A stretch of 64,000 bases of DNA from Pristionchus mayeri (Eukaryota > Nematoda > Chromadorea > Rhabditida > Neodiplogasteridae), in contig BTRK01000004.1 of assembly GCA_036245805.1 (NCBI GenBank), forward strand, positions 40,326,907 through 40,390,906, written 5' to 3'. This document shows, in pieces, positions 54,281-64,000 of this stretch (positions within the stretch are counted from its first letter, which is position 1; each line of letters starts with the position of its first letter). The position numbers were made by a program, and so were the translations under genes. Below the pieces are notes generated by a model that was not told the DNA's origin, ran no database searches, and saw only the letters and a program-made list of their open reading frames with translations.

Positions 54281-55575
54281 AAAACAGCCTAAAATCCGGC
54301 TCCGGCCATTTTGAAAATTCAAAAATTCATAAGTTTCTTTAAAGTTGAGTAAAAAAGTCGATCAAAAATGAAAATGAAGAACTCGGCGAGATGAACAACA
54401 TTCCTGTTGAAGTGAAACCGAATAAAAAATTTTGACATCTTCAAAAATGCGAAAAATCGATTTTTCGATTTTTCGATCCAAAAATTGGCTGGCGTGAAAA
54501 AAATATCCCCTATCTTACAGCAGATTTTGCCGAATTCGAACTATACGCTCTTTTCTACCCCAGAAAAGTTGCATTTGAAACTCACAGGACCGTTCCATTT
54601 TTTTTTGTTTTAACGGCATAAACCAAGAATTTAGTGCACTTTGCCTGTTTGAGCATTACATATATTCGTCCAATTCGCCGAGCTTAGCGTGTATTTGACA
54701 TTTTTCGATGTTTTGGACGTGGAAGAGTAAAAATTGAGCGATAAAAGTTAAAATTTCGGAGTTTTCGAAAAATCGATTTTTTGCCCTTTCAAAATATCGA
54801 TTTTATCGAATCTCCGAAACTTCGCATTTTCGACTTAAATTTTCTTCCCCTGACCATAATGAATGTTTCTGAAGTTATTATTTCACATTTTGTTATCATT
54901 GCATAGATATATGCAACATTTATGCAAATTACAATGATAATATTCCAAATCGACGTCAAATGTACAAGCTGATGTTCCAGGCCTTGGAAAAGCATCAGAA
55001 ACATTCATTATGGTCAGGGAAAGAAAATTTAAGTCGAATATGCGAAGTTTCGGAGATTTGATAAAATCGATATTTTGAAAGGGCAAACAATCGATTTTTC
55101 GAAAAAGAGGAAATTTTAACTTTTATCGCTCTATTTTTAATGTTCCACGTCCAAAACATCGTAAATGTCAAATACACGCTAAGCTCGGTGAATTGGACGA
55201 ATATATGTAATGCTCAAACAGGCAAAGTGCACTAAATTCTTGGTTTATGCCGTTAAAACAAAAAATGGAACGGTCCTGTGAGTTTCAAATGCAACTTTTC
55301 TGGGGTAGAAAAGAGCGTAGAGTTCGAATTCGGCAAAATCAGCTGTAAGATTGGGGATATTTTTTTCACGCCAGCCAATTTTTGGATCGAAAAATATATT
55401 TTTCGCATTTTTCAAGATGTCAAAATTTTTATTCGGTTTCACTTCAACAGTAATGTTGTTCATCTCGCCAAGTTCTTCATTTTCCTTTTTTGAACTTTTT
55501 TTTTACTCAACTTTAAATAAACTTATGAATTTTTGAATTTTCAAAATGGCCGGAGCCGGATTGTAAGCAGTTTTC
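54281..55575. repeat. 1.3-kb palindrome
   Basis: Axis near 54928. 'aatccggctccggccatt' (54293) pairs with 'aatggccggagccggatt' (55545). Pairing continues through 'gaactcggcgagatgaacaac' and 'aaagtgcactaaattcttgg'. Mirrored short frames only. Non-coding. Confidence 0.9.
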
Positions 55576-55579
55576 AATA

Positions 55580-56055
55580 TCCGGTTCTACAAAGTTTTCT
55601 GGAGATTAGTGGGCCTTATGTTTATATACCATGAAAATCTCATAGAGATTGGACCACTATAAACAGTTTGTCAAACGGCACCTGCGATTTCTCAGACGAC
55701 CTGTGTTATATAAATAATTTTTACAGTTTGATAACAACCATTTTAAAAAAAACAATAGTAAATCAACGTATAATCGCATCACTAACCTTGCGCCTGGTCG
55801 ACATGTGGAGTGAGAATCATGTATGTACGAGACACATGACATTTTTATAGAGAAAATAACGACTGTACCTCCCACATTCAATCCACTCCCAACTATGTCC
55901 CTCAAGTGATTTCAGTGCTGCAGATAATTCATGAATGCGGGATTGTTTGAATATTCACAATAACAAGGTGTTGTTTTCGACATAATAACCAAACGCTTAT
56001 TAAAGTTAAACCAAACTAATGAATACCTCCAAAAATGGATAATATCTGCCATAAC
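55580..56055. other. No gene recognised
   Basis: Overlapping frames of 60 and 82 codons on opposite strands (55657-55905) have no recognisable domain or second copy. Confidence 0.4.
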
Positions 56056-56059
56056 CCAC

Positions 56060-56170
56060 TCATTTGAGTGTCAGCTTCTTGTAATTCTTCTCGATCACCT
56101 CATCAGTCGCCTTCTTCCCGATGTCCTTCGTGGCGCAAAGCCCCATTTCCTTCTTACTGTATTTTGACTG
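56060..56170 (-). CDS. Terminal exon of an unidentified protein
   Basis: After a good acceptor (catattacag, rc of 56171-56180) the exon reads QSKYSKKEMGLCATKDIGKK then ATDEVIEKNYKKLTLK and a TGA, 36 residues in phase 0. The lysine-rich composition and clean splice site look like a genuine C-terminus. A decayed copy exists at 39.74-39.83 kb. No upstream exon is identified on the minus strand (56.18-57.2 kb). The protein is unknown to me; it may be part of the same duplicated unit as family F but on the other strand. Confidence 0.45.
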   Translation of the reverse strand, partial: QSKYSKKEMGLCATKDIGKKATDEVIEKNYKKLTLK

Positions 56171-56264
56171 CTGTAATATGCAGTATGATACTTAGCAAAT
56201 GATGTGTGTGAAACAATGGTTTAATTCTTCCATCCGTTCATTAAAGCGGAATAAGTTTCGGCAA

Positions 56265-56390
56265 CTGAATGCGCAGCAGGGAGCTTCCGCTATTCCGTTA
56301 CTTCTCGGATCACCGAACTTGGTGATTTCGTGCTCACTGCAATCTACGACATCTCGGCCGAGTGAGTGGCCTCGTTAGAAAGTCGTCTTT
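56265..56390 (+). pseudogene. Family F block A
   Basis: Reads LGDFVLTAIYDISAE* in the frame of block A, preceded by 'ctgaatgcgcagcagggagc', also seen at 51.23 kb ('cttaatgcgcagcagagggag'). A stop follows where other copies continue. Confidence 0.45.
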
Positions 56391-56399
56391 CAGTTTTAA

Positions 56400-57220
56400 A
56401 ACAAAAAATTGGTAGTACCCCGAGTTGTAAATTTATTTTCAGAAATCAAGATTTCAGAAAAGAAATTTCAGAAAGAAAAAGACTGTAAAAACGAATTTCG
56501 TAAATGCATTTTTCAGAAATCCATTTTCAGAAATTTTGTTTCGTAAGCTACCGTAATATCGGAATATTCGTCACCTTCACTTTGGTTATTTAGTGTTAAA
56601 TTATAATTTCTAATATTTTTTTCTTATTCGCATTAGGCTTTTCATTGTCGTGCCCATCCATTAAATATCATATAAATTTTAAATAATGCTAATTTTATGT
56701 TTTTATGAGCAGTTCTATTTCCCGGCTACAGTAAGCAGCAATTTACGGCTAAAAATTTCTGAAAAACGACTTTCTTAAAAAAGTTTTCGCAAACTGGTTT
56801 TTTTCAAAAAAAAATTCTCAATTTGATTTCCTGAAATTGTTTTTCTTAAATATATTTTTCTGAAAATTAAATTTCTTAAACGAAATTTTCCAAAATAAAT
56901 TTACAATATACTACCAAAAAATTCCTTGACTATATTGCCCACTTTGCACTCATCGTCTTTGCACCGGTGTCTTCGTCAGCGTGTCGATCACTGGACACGA
57001 GCGAGATTCACCGAAGCAACTCCATTCCTATCCATTCTCGTCGCGCGCGAAATAGAATTGCAAGGGAGAGGGAAATGAGAGGGGGCTTCTATCCCGTTCA
57101 ATATCAGACATTTCTTCGATGTATTTCAAACGCGATTACAGTGTGTAATTTACAGAACATGTGAAATTGAGGCATATAATCGACTACTTGATTTATTATA
57201 AAAAAAGGACAATTCACGAA
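56400..57220. other. No gene; 'cagaaat..atttctg' rich stretch
   Basis: 56.44-56.91 kb holds many 'ttcagaaat'/'atttctgaa' motifs in both orientations, probably a diverged inverted repeat. A 65-codon frame (56967-57164) has no recognisable domain. Confidence 0.4.
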
Positions 57221-57229
57221 GTTACCGAA

Positions 57230-57600
57230 TACACACCTCGAGTCCTGATATTATGCTATTTCCAAAGCGCCAATTGCATTAGTTTCCTCGTTCACGCAGA
57301 TGCTTACATACTCGCGTATTTTTCATCAGCCAAAATTAATTTTGATAAGCAAACAATCTTGAAATACTCAAAAGTTGGTTTTATTATAAACGTTTAAGAT
57401 TCTCCCACAACACACTGGACTCACAGATCGAGTCTCGATCATATGTCACTTCGAAGCGCCAATTTCACAGGTTTCCGCCTCTACTCGCTTTTTAAAAAGA
57501 CAGTTCGCTATCGAATGCCGCAATTATGTAATGTATTTGTTAACAGTAAGCGGTAGTATGCTGACGTTGAATGGTAGACGGCCTGAGTAAGTCTAAGAAT
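57230..57600 (+). pseudogene. Family F block S, two copies
   Basis: 57245-57310 (CYFQSANCISFLVHADA frame shadow; nucleotide match 'tatttccaaagcgccaattgcattagtttcctc') and 57424-57560, which stays open: HFEAPISQVSASTRFLKRQF and on to NGRRPE*. Function unknown. Confidence 0.4.
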
Positions 57601-57683
57601 TTTTACATCTGTTTTTGTAATGAAAATTTGACACTACTTTCGCGGAGTTTCTTATGTGACTTCTCGAAAACACTCTGTCGTAA

Positions 57684-57702
57684 ATATATATATATATATA
57701 TC
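57684..57702. repeat. (TA)n microsatellite
   Basis: About nine TA units just beyond the 3' side of the minus-strand LINE. Confidence 0.9.
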
Positions 57703-57871
57703 TTTATCGCAGCAAGTTAATGCGCGAATACATAAAACCAGTAGCTAGGAACTGGCAGGAACAATTTAAAATGACGGTGTGGTAGTTGAAGTGAAGTGTA
57801 GTAGTCGCCGCGTTTCGACGATCCGAATGTAATAGGGAGAATTCGAAAAAAATAAGAAAAAATAGAGATAG

Positions 57872-58828
57872 TTAAAACAAGTATGAAACGGGTAATTTAG
57901 GGGAAATACGTTTGGTGAACAATTTGGAAGAGAGGGAAAGGGTTCCTTGAGGTAAGGAATTAATAATGGAATAGGTGCGATGAGAGATAAATTGTTTAGA
58001 CAAATTATCAGAAGCTCTAAAACGGGGGAATAATTTGCGAGACGAACCTCGAGTGCGAGATTCTCTGAAATCAAATATTAATGAAGGGGAAACAGTTGAT
58101 TGTGGGCAGAATAATGAATGAACAAATTTGAAGGAAGATAAATTGCGACGATGGTCGAGAGGTTCCAAATTGAACATCTCACAAGACATAGAATAAGATA
58201 TGAAAGGAATTTTACAGCGAAAATGTAATTTACGAAGGAAAATGTATTGAACTTTTTCAAGGAGTTTTCTATCCTTGAGAATGTGAGGAGAATAAACTAC
58301 TGAACAATACTCGAGAATGGAACGAACATAAGTTTTATAGGCGTGGACAAGTACGAGAGGATTTGCAGATTTAATGGCAACAAACATGAAGTTGACACGC
58401 TTAGAAGCCTTTTTAACTATATCAACAATGTGGGGGCGGAAGGAAAGATTTTTGGAGATGAGAACTCCTAGATCTTTGACAATATCAGTAGAGGAAATTA
58501 TCGATGCATTGAACGAGTAAGCTATTCTAGGATTGGATTTACCTACATAGAGAATATGCGATTTACATGGGTTGACAGACATTTGCCATGCCAAACACCA
58601 GTCATAGATTAAATCTAGAGATGATGGTAGGGGAGAATGGGAAGGAGGCGATTTATGATTAAATGGGAATACGAGCTTAAGATCGTCAGCGAAGAGATAG
58701 GAATCGATAGGACACGAATCGACAATGTCGTTAACGTAAATTAGAAATAGTAATGGACCAAGTACACTCCCCTGGGGAACCCCAGAGGTGACAAGAGAAG
58801 GGAATGATAGAGAAGAATCAACACGCAC
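57872..58828 (-). pseudogene. CR1/Jockey-type LINE reverse transcriptase, C-terminal half
   Basis: 318 codons from a GTG-initiated frame. SGVPQGSVLGPLLFLIYVND is at 15-34, the catalytic LFADDLKLVF at 45-54, WCLAWQMSVNPCKSHIL near 77-93, and the post-RT region RSILEYCSVVYSPHI...KLLEKVQ near 165-190. These are typical of CR1/Jockey/L2-like non-LTR elements. The fingers of the RT (motifs 0-3) are missing. The frame joins directly to the endonuclease remnant at 58.87 kb in another frame, showing an internal deletion. The frame is open to a natural-looking end (PVSYLF*). Not functional. Confidence 0.88.
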
Positions 58829-59352
58829 GAAACAGATGACAAGAAATGTGAATTGGTAGATAGAACTAAATCAAGAATGTTTGCATTACGAGTAGGAGAA
58901 ACAACATGCTGTGTGAGACCATGAGAGGCACAGAAATCGATAAAGTTACAGCAAGTAGTGCAACTGCGAGATAGTTTGGAATGAGGCCAATCAATGTGGG
59001 GGAGATTGAAGTCGCCCATAATAAATGAGGGAAGAGAAGTGGACACAATTAGATCAGAAATTTAAGCGAGGAGAGGACAGGAGTCGCAATCGTGATTAGG
59101 ATTGTAGATGGAAATGACACGACAAGGGAATGGTTTGAAAATATCAATAGCGAGCAATTCGCCACCGGGTGAAAGGCAGGGTTCAAGTTTAACAAAATCA
59201 AGGGAGTGGGAAAGGAAGAGACAAACACCACCTCCAAGAGTAGGTCTATCTAGGCGGACAATGGAGTACGAAGACAAGGGAGTACTTTCTGTATTCTGTC
59301 CGTTCAAGTGTTTTATCATATTCACTAGTACTACCACCACCACCAACACCAT
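58741..59352 (-). pseudogene. CR1/Jockey-type LINE endonuclease remnant
   Basis: Two in-phase frames. 59062-59352 (TLGGGVCLFLSHSLDF, LLAIDIF, RVISIYNPNHD) and 58741-59046 (FIMGDFNLPHIDW, LTQHVVSPTRNANILDLVLS) are separated by one TAA at 59062-59064. GDFN and the LDLVLS region are diagnostic of the AP-like endonuclease of CR1/Jockey elements. The N-terminal part with the first catalytic Asn and Glu is missing or unrecognisable beyond 59.35 kb. The 3' end of this frame overlaps the RT frame after a deletion. Confidence 0.85.
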
Positions 59353-59679
59353 CTAACAAACAGTAATATGTGACCATCAAAATCCCTTAAAAAAAGAAAA
59401 ATAGAAAAATCCATTTTACTGATGGGCCGGGTGCCGCTTCATCGAGCAATTATGGCTCCAATAAAATATCCGAAAGGAATATCGAATGGTTTCCTCGTTC
59501 AAAGTATTCCTATGATCAGTCACCATGCTACTACCACAGTTCCCGCTCTCAATCGCAATATGCGAAAGTAAGAAGTTCATGAAATATGATGCGGTGTCAT
59601 AGAATTTCGTAGATAGTTTTCACTTGAATCATTGCGGAATTTTGGAAAAGAAAGAGAATGACCCTGCCCAATCCATAGC

Positions 59680-60110
59680 CACAGGTAGTGGGAATGATGC
59701 TAGTATCCATTGATTATGGAGGAGATGTGCATTTTATAGATGTGGAAATGCACCCATCAATAAGAGGAATGAAGAGATGAATCAAATGGAGGTCATGAAA
59801 GACTGGAAGGAGGAATTGAAGGAAGCAGATGAGCTGAAATTGGGAATGAACAACGGCTCTTATGAGAATGAGGGAAAGCCAAGGAAAAGGAAGAGGAGGA
59901 AGAGAAAGAGGAAGTATTTCGTGTGCAGATCTAAGGAGCATATGGTCATGGGTTGTCCTGAGAAGAACTACGGCTCGATCAACGATGGACCTGGAAGGAG
60001 TAGAAGAGAGAAAGATGGAAGAAGAAGAGGAGGAGAGCATAGAGACGAGGACGCCTCTAATTCGAAAGGCGGGGGAGATGTAAGGGAATCGGCCTATGAA
60101 CTAGAGAAGG
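59680..60110 (+). pseudogene. Zinc-knuckle-like, basic open frame
   Basis: The frame from 59777 contains a strongly basic stretch (KPRKRKRRKRKRK) followed by YFVCRSKEHMVMGCPEKNYG, a CCHC knuckle in which the first Cys is Tyr. Upstream in the same frame (59710-59776) is CAFYRCGNAPINKRNEE, possibly a second decayed knuckle, after a stop. Purine-rich DNA explains part of the basic composition. The frame then runs into the palindrome at 60.11 kb, so the remaining 97 codons are not original. Could be an ORF1/Gag-type nucleic-acid-binding remnant. Confidence 0.35.
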
Positions 60111-60112
60111 AA

Positions 60113-61228
60113 GATATCACGCCCTTCACGAGAGATTCGAACAGAACTTGGGACAGGGGTCATTTTTTGGTTTCGGGTTTTCGACGGTTTTGCACTTCCC
60201 TAGACTCATCTAAGACCCCCGTAACCGGAATAGTCAGCATGACCCTTCCTCTTCGAGTTGCTGCACCGGTCGCTCGCTCAGCTCATACTTTGCCGATCAT
60301 TCAGTACCGTTCAAAATACAGTTTGGACGCTTATTTTCAGTCTCCCCGGCTAACTTTCCGAGCTCTATCGACCAGTGTAGTTCATTTAGCCATGTTTTAA
60401 TTTTTGAAGGCACCACATTCAGCCAGGCATAATTTGAAAACTGCTCGAATGCGGGCTTAGTTTATTATAGAGGAGATGCGTCTTCTCAGGACGATTCGAT
60501 TAAGGGGTTTATCCTCCCATATCTCAGAGTATAACTTAGTTTCGCATGCAAAACACTTTTCCAATTGATTTGAACTCGATTTTCACTCTGTTTTATCCCT
60601 ATTGTTCCGTCGCTTCGCGCTATTAGAAGTGAAACATAACTCATTTAACGCCTAAAAAGACCAAAAACAGCAGGAAAATGCGAGAAATTGAGTTATGTTT
60701 CACTTCTAATAGCGCGAAGCGCCGGAACAATAGGGATAAAACAGAGTGAAAATCGAGTTCAAATCAATTGGAAAAGTTTTTTGCATGCAAAACTAAGTTA
60801 TACTACGAGATATGGGAGGATAAACCCCTTAATCGAATCGTCCTGAGAAGACACATCTCCTCTATAAAAAACTAAGCCCGCATTCGAGCAGTTTTCAAAT
60901 TATGCCTGGCTGAATGTGGTGCCTTCAAAAATTAAAACATGGCTAAATGAACTACACTGGTCGATAGAGCTCGGAAAGTTAGCCGGGGAAACCGAAAATG
61001 AGCGTCCAAACTATATTTTGAACGGTACTGAGTGATCGGCAAAGTATGAGCTGATCGAGCGACCGGTGCAGCAACTCGAAAAGGAAGGGTCATGCTGACT
61101 ATTCCGGTTACGGGGGTCTTAGATCAGTCTAGGGAAGCTCAAAACCATCGAAAACCCGAAACCAAAAAATTACCCCTGTCCCAAGATAAGCCATTTTGAG
61201 TCGATTCTCTCGTGAGAGGCGTGATATG
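60113..61228. mobile_element. 1.1-kb foldback element
   Basis: Axis near 60670. 'atatcacgcc' (60113) pairs with 'ggcgtgatat' (61219-61228). The arms match almost throughout ('ccggaatagtcagcatgacccttcct', 'cacttctaatagcgcgaagcg'). Just outside are 'agaaggaag' (left) and 'gaaaggaag' (right), possibly a diverged 9-bp target duplication. Non-coding. Confidence 0.85.
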
Positions 61229-61239
61229 AAAGGAAGAAA

Positions 61240-62425
61240 TCGTATCATACTTGAACTGTAAAATTATTCTAAATTAAAGTCAATTCTCGATTGTACTTTT
61301 TCCCTACGTTTAGCGTTCTAGTAGGATTTTTGTAGTAATTTCTCGTTCAGCCTATTTGGTTTTCCTCTGCCCCATTTTCTCCTATTTTCTGCCTATTTAT
61401 TGTTCGACTATGTTTGTTTTTTGTCCTATATTTTAGCGCGTTTATCAATGCATAATTTACTTCGTTTAGAACGTAATAAAGAACGGCTCAACCCATAAAC
61501 TTGCGAGTTTGTCCACAAGGGAAGACCGGGATTTACTACACTCAATTGGGAAACCGATTGACAGCACGGCTCTGGAGGAAGGAACTTTGTGTTTCACCGC
61601 TTTGCTGGGCTTTCACGATTATCGGGTGGAGTGGCGGGGTAGGGACCTCTAGCATCTGCACAGACGACCTCTCCCGACGACCTCACTGCAACAGCAGCAG
61701 CACCAAACCGCGCCCCTCTTGCAGCAGCAAGAGAACCAACATCATACAACAAACCAGATGATGACTGCTTGGGGTGATTGGGAATGAGAATATGACCCTC
61801 GAAAGATCGATTATGATATTGAATTATGATAAAGCAATTAAAGAAGGAGTAACACGAAAAATTACTTCAATTAGCCACTATGTGTGTGCAATAGAAGCCG
61901 GCAGCACTTTATCCGAAGTTTCACAGACAGCTCTGAGGCTATTTACATACGCGCAAAGTTCATTGACAACGCAGGCATGTGGCTAATTCGTTTATGTTTC
62001 ACTTGCTCTACATAAAGTTTGACTCGTTTTTGGGGTAATTTGGCTTCAGTTTCTCATTGCGAGCGCAATATCTTCGTGGTGGGACTCCCTAGCATGCATT
62101 CGTGTTACCCCTTCTTTAATTAATAATTACTGTTTTGTAAAGGCAATAGAGTCGAGGAAAGTTTTATGTTTTATTGAAAGAATTACCTAATACCGAGGCA
62201 ACTTGTCAGCGGAGAGTTTGAAGATGGCAGTGAGCACGGAATCGCCAGGTGTGGTGATCAGAAAAGTAACGAATTGTAAGGTTGGCGCTTTGTGCTGCGC
62301 GCGAGAGCACAAACAAAAATGGTTGAAGAATTCCACCACTGTGCTTTCCCCTTATTTACTTGTCATTTACTTCACAGAGCACGTTAAGAAATTTAAAAAA
62401 AATTGAAAAATACTCTCCTCCCGCA
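61240..62425. other. No recognised gene; three unassigned frames
   Basis: Frames at 61501-61761 (CAG/CAA-rich end), 61774-61986 (70 codons, reads ISHYVCAIEAGSTLSEVSQT) and 62203-62406 have no domain I know and no second copy in the window. The 61774 frame has balanced composition and is the likeliest to be real. Confidence 0.25.
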
Positions 62426-62429
62426 CTGG

Positions 62430-62600
62430 GTACATTCTGGTTTTAGAAGTGCATGATAAGTCTAGTGGAATCAAGCAGTTCGATACCACTGGCTCTTGGC
62501 GTCGAAATTTAGAATACATTTTCTCTCGTTTTCTTTATTAGGATTATGTTGATCATGAAGTCAACATCAAACACACAGAATTTCATGAGTTATAGATTTT
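62430..62600 (-). pseudogene. Inverted family F intron and E2
   Basis: The reverse strand gives 'ccactagacttatcatgcacttctaaaaccagaatg' (E2) preceded by 'gttgacttcatgatcaacataatcctaataaagaaaacgagag', the same intron as 48.22-48.28 kb. One of the few minus-strand copies. Confidence 0.5.
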
Positions 62601-62919
62601 CTGGTGTATTTAATTCGTAGAATCCGAATTTCCACATCACAATTCACGAGAAGTCGATCTAAAAAGGATTTCCGCAAAAAAATCGATTTTTTCGGTCGAA
62701 ATCGTTCAAGTCCGAGGTGTTCGGTCGACCATTTGACCCCCGTCCTGAAAATATTTTTCGCTGCAATTTTAAAACTTGGGGTAGTTTTTTCACGGGGAAT
62801 TTAACGAACATATCAAACATCCATCAAAAATCATTCATGAATGCAGGGGCGTTCATCTTTAATATTCATTAATATTCATTGTTCATCTCTAATATTCATT
62901 AGTATTTCTTGAATACGTG

Positions 62920-63560
62920 GACGAGCAGTGGCAGAATCAGAAACAGCAGCGTCAGCAGAGACTGCAGAAGCTGCACGAGAGAACGCCGATGCGTAGAATA
63001 TCCATTGAAAAGAAATAAGATAAGAAGTGAAATAATATACTTATTGTATGCATGTATACTTCCAATTATAAACATAGTAAACAAATAAAAGGGAAATTTG
63101 CCATAAATGACGACGTGCAAACTAGATCGAACAACTCGAATTCAATCAACCTGTGGTACATTTCCAAAATTTAATTCGCCTAGTGCATCGAAAATAATTT
63201 TCGAATCAGATTTTCGTGACTTTCTGTTCACTGAAAACTATCCCGTATTGAACAGCAGTTTAGCTTAGCCTTTCATAATTATCGATTAGACTGTTACTCG
63301 ATACTTCCGCTTTCACCAACTTAAAAGTATCAGCAACATCAGAAGCCGCACGAGGAAACTCCGAAGACGACGAATACAAACTGCAATTGGAGGAGAGTTT
63401 ACATTGTAAATATTGAATTCCATCATCGACATAATATCAATAAAGAAAACGAGAAATAATGCATTTTCACTAGGATAAAATATTACATTTATGTTTTCTC
63501 CATCGAGTCACAGATGTATCGAACTGCACGACCCTGATGGATCTTTCAAGCCGAACACAT
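62920..63560 (+). pseudogene. Two family F E1 blocks with E2 start
   Basis: 62925-63010 reads ESETAASAETAEAARENADA*. 63338-63405 reads TSEAARGNSEDDEYKLQLEE, followed by the intron 'catcatcgacataatatcaataaagaaaacgag' and a weak E2 start at about 63515. The first has a stop; the second E1 stays open up to the intron. Confidence 0.45.
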
Positions 63561-63607
63561 CGCTAAATTGTTGATATGTTGTGGCCCTTGATGGCTTCTA
63601 ACTATAA

Positions 63608-64000
63608 GCAAAAAGTGTAGCATTGACTAAAGAGCTTGAAAGAGTTCAGCGTGACTATACCCGCAGAATGTATGTACGCTGTTCCCTCCCTCCTATATCA
63701 TATAAGCATCGGCTCCATGAGCTTAATCTAATGACTTTAGAACGCCGTAGGTTCATAATTGATATATTATTCCTCCATTCGATTATCCACAGCCGTTATT
63801 CTCTTGATATTTCTTCTCTACTTACACGCGCGCCACTCACTCGCCCCCTCAGAAATGCACACCCACTTCGTATATCTTTACCTTTCATACCAAATAATTC
63901 TTGTTCCACTCTTGTATCTAGAACCATGTCCATTTGGAATGCTCTTCCCATAGAATATGTTAGTTCTTCGCATAGTGTATTTTCTAGTTATATCCGTTCA
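63608..64000 (+). pseudogene. CR1/Jockey-type LINE RT, C-terminal part (runs off the window)
   Basis: An open frame of 131 codons without an internal stop reads KELERVQRDYTRRMYVRC, PPISYKHRLHELNLMTLERRR, then TRPLRNAHPLRI and MSIWNALPIEYV. This is the post-RT C-terminal region common to CR1/Jockey elements, comparable with KLLEKVQYIFLRKLHF and LEPLDHRRNLSSF of the 57.9-kb copy. The catalytic RT core is absent, since upstream sequence leaves homology near 63.62 kb. 5'-truncated copy; the end lies beyond 64000. Confidence 0.8.

Noticed and set aside
59777..60400. 207-codon frame as one intact gene
   Set aside because: Its second half lies in a palindrome arm, and the basic run follows from purine-rich DNA. 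Only the first ~110 codons are kept, as a low-confidence remnant.

Overview
This looks like a transposon-dense, gene-poor stretch of a nematode genome, most likely a rhabditid close to Caenorhabditis. Supporting signs are AT-rich DNA, short introns ending in TTTCAG-type acceptors, an RTE-clade LINE, mariner-type MITEs, and many foldback elements carrying CTACCGTAAC/GGTTACGGTAG motifs. The species is an inference. I see no functional tRNA or rRNA gene, no CRISPR array and no bacterial gene organisation.

Layout. 0-8 kb: a mariner-TIR element (1015-1875), a 1.2 kb palindrome, and a 3'-truncated RTE LINE on the minus strand whose upstream side is a 176-bp tandem array. 8.3-13.1 kb: a 4.8 kb element bounded by Tc1/mariner-like TIRs, filled with a tandem array of about 0.85-kb units, four of them carrying a tRNA-like module. 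13.2-17.5 kb: nested palindromes, one inserted into the arm of another with a TTA duplication. 19-22 kb: a nearly intact RTE LINE with target-site duplication. 33-35, 41-42, 48-51, 52-55.6 and 60-61 kb: large foldback elements, including two adjacent ones with G-rich tips and perfect 8-bp target duplications. 46.2-48.2 kb: a non-autonomous LTR retrotransposon. 57.9-59.4 kb and the right edge: CR1/Jockey-like LINE fragments.

Host-gene-like sequence is of three kinds. First, two tandem copies of a RhoGAP exon resembling CYK-4/RACGAP1 (35.7-36.5 kb, minus strand). Second, a clean terminal exon of an unknown protein at 56.06-56.17 kb, minus strand. Third, and most striking, exon-like blocks of one unrecognised family recur from 0.5 to 63.5 kb, mostly on the plus strand and in a consistent order. 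I call the blocks A, A', B, E1, E2, T, S and D. Most copies are broken, a few keep open frames, and two transposons sit in the same E1-E2 intron of two different copies.

All boundaries were read by eye; those marked approximate may be off by tens of bases. Family names rest on motif recognition, not on database searches.
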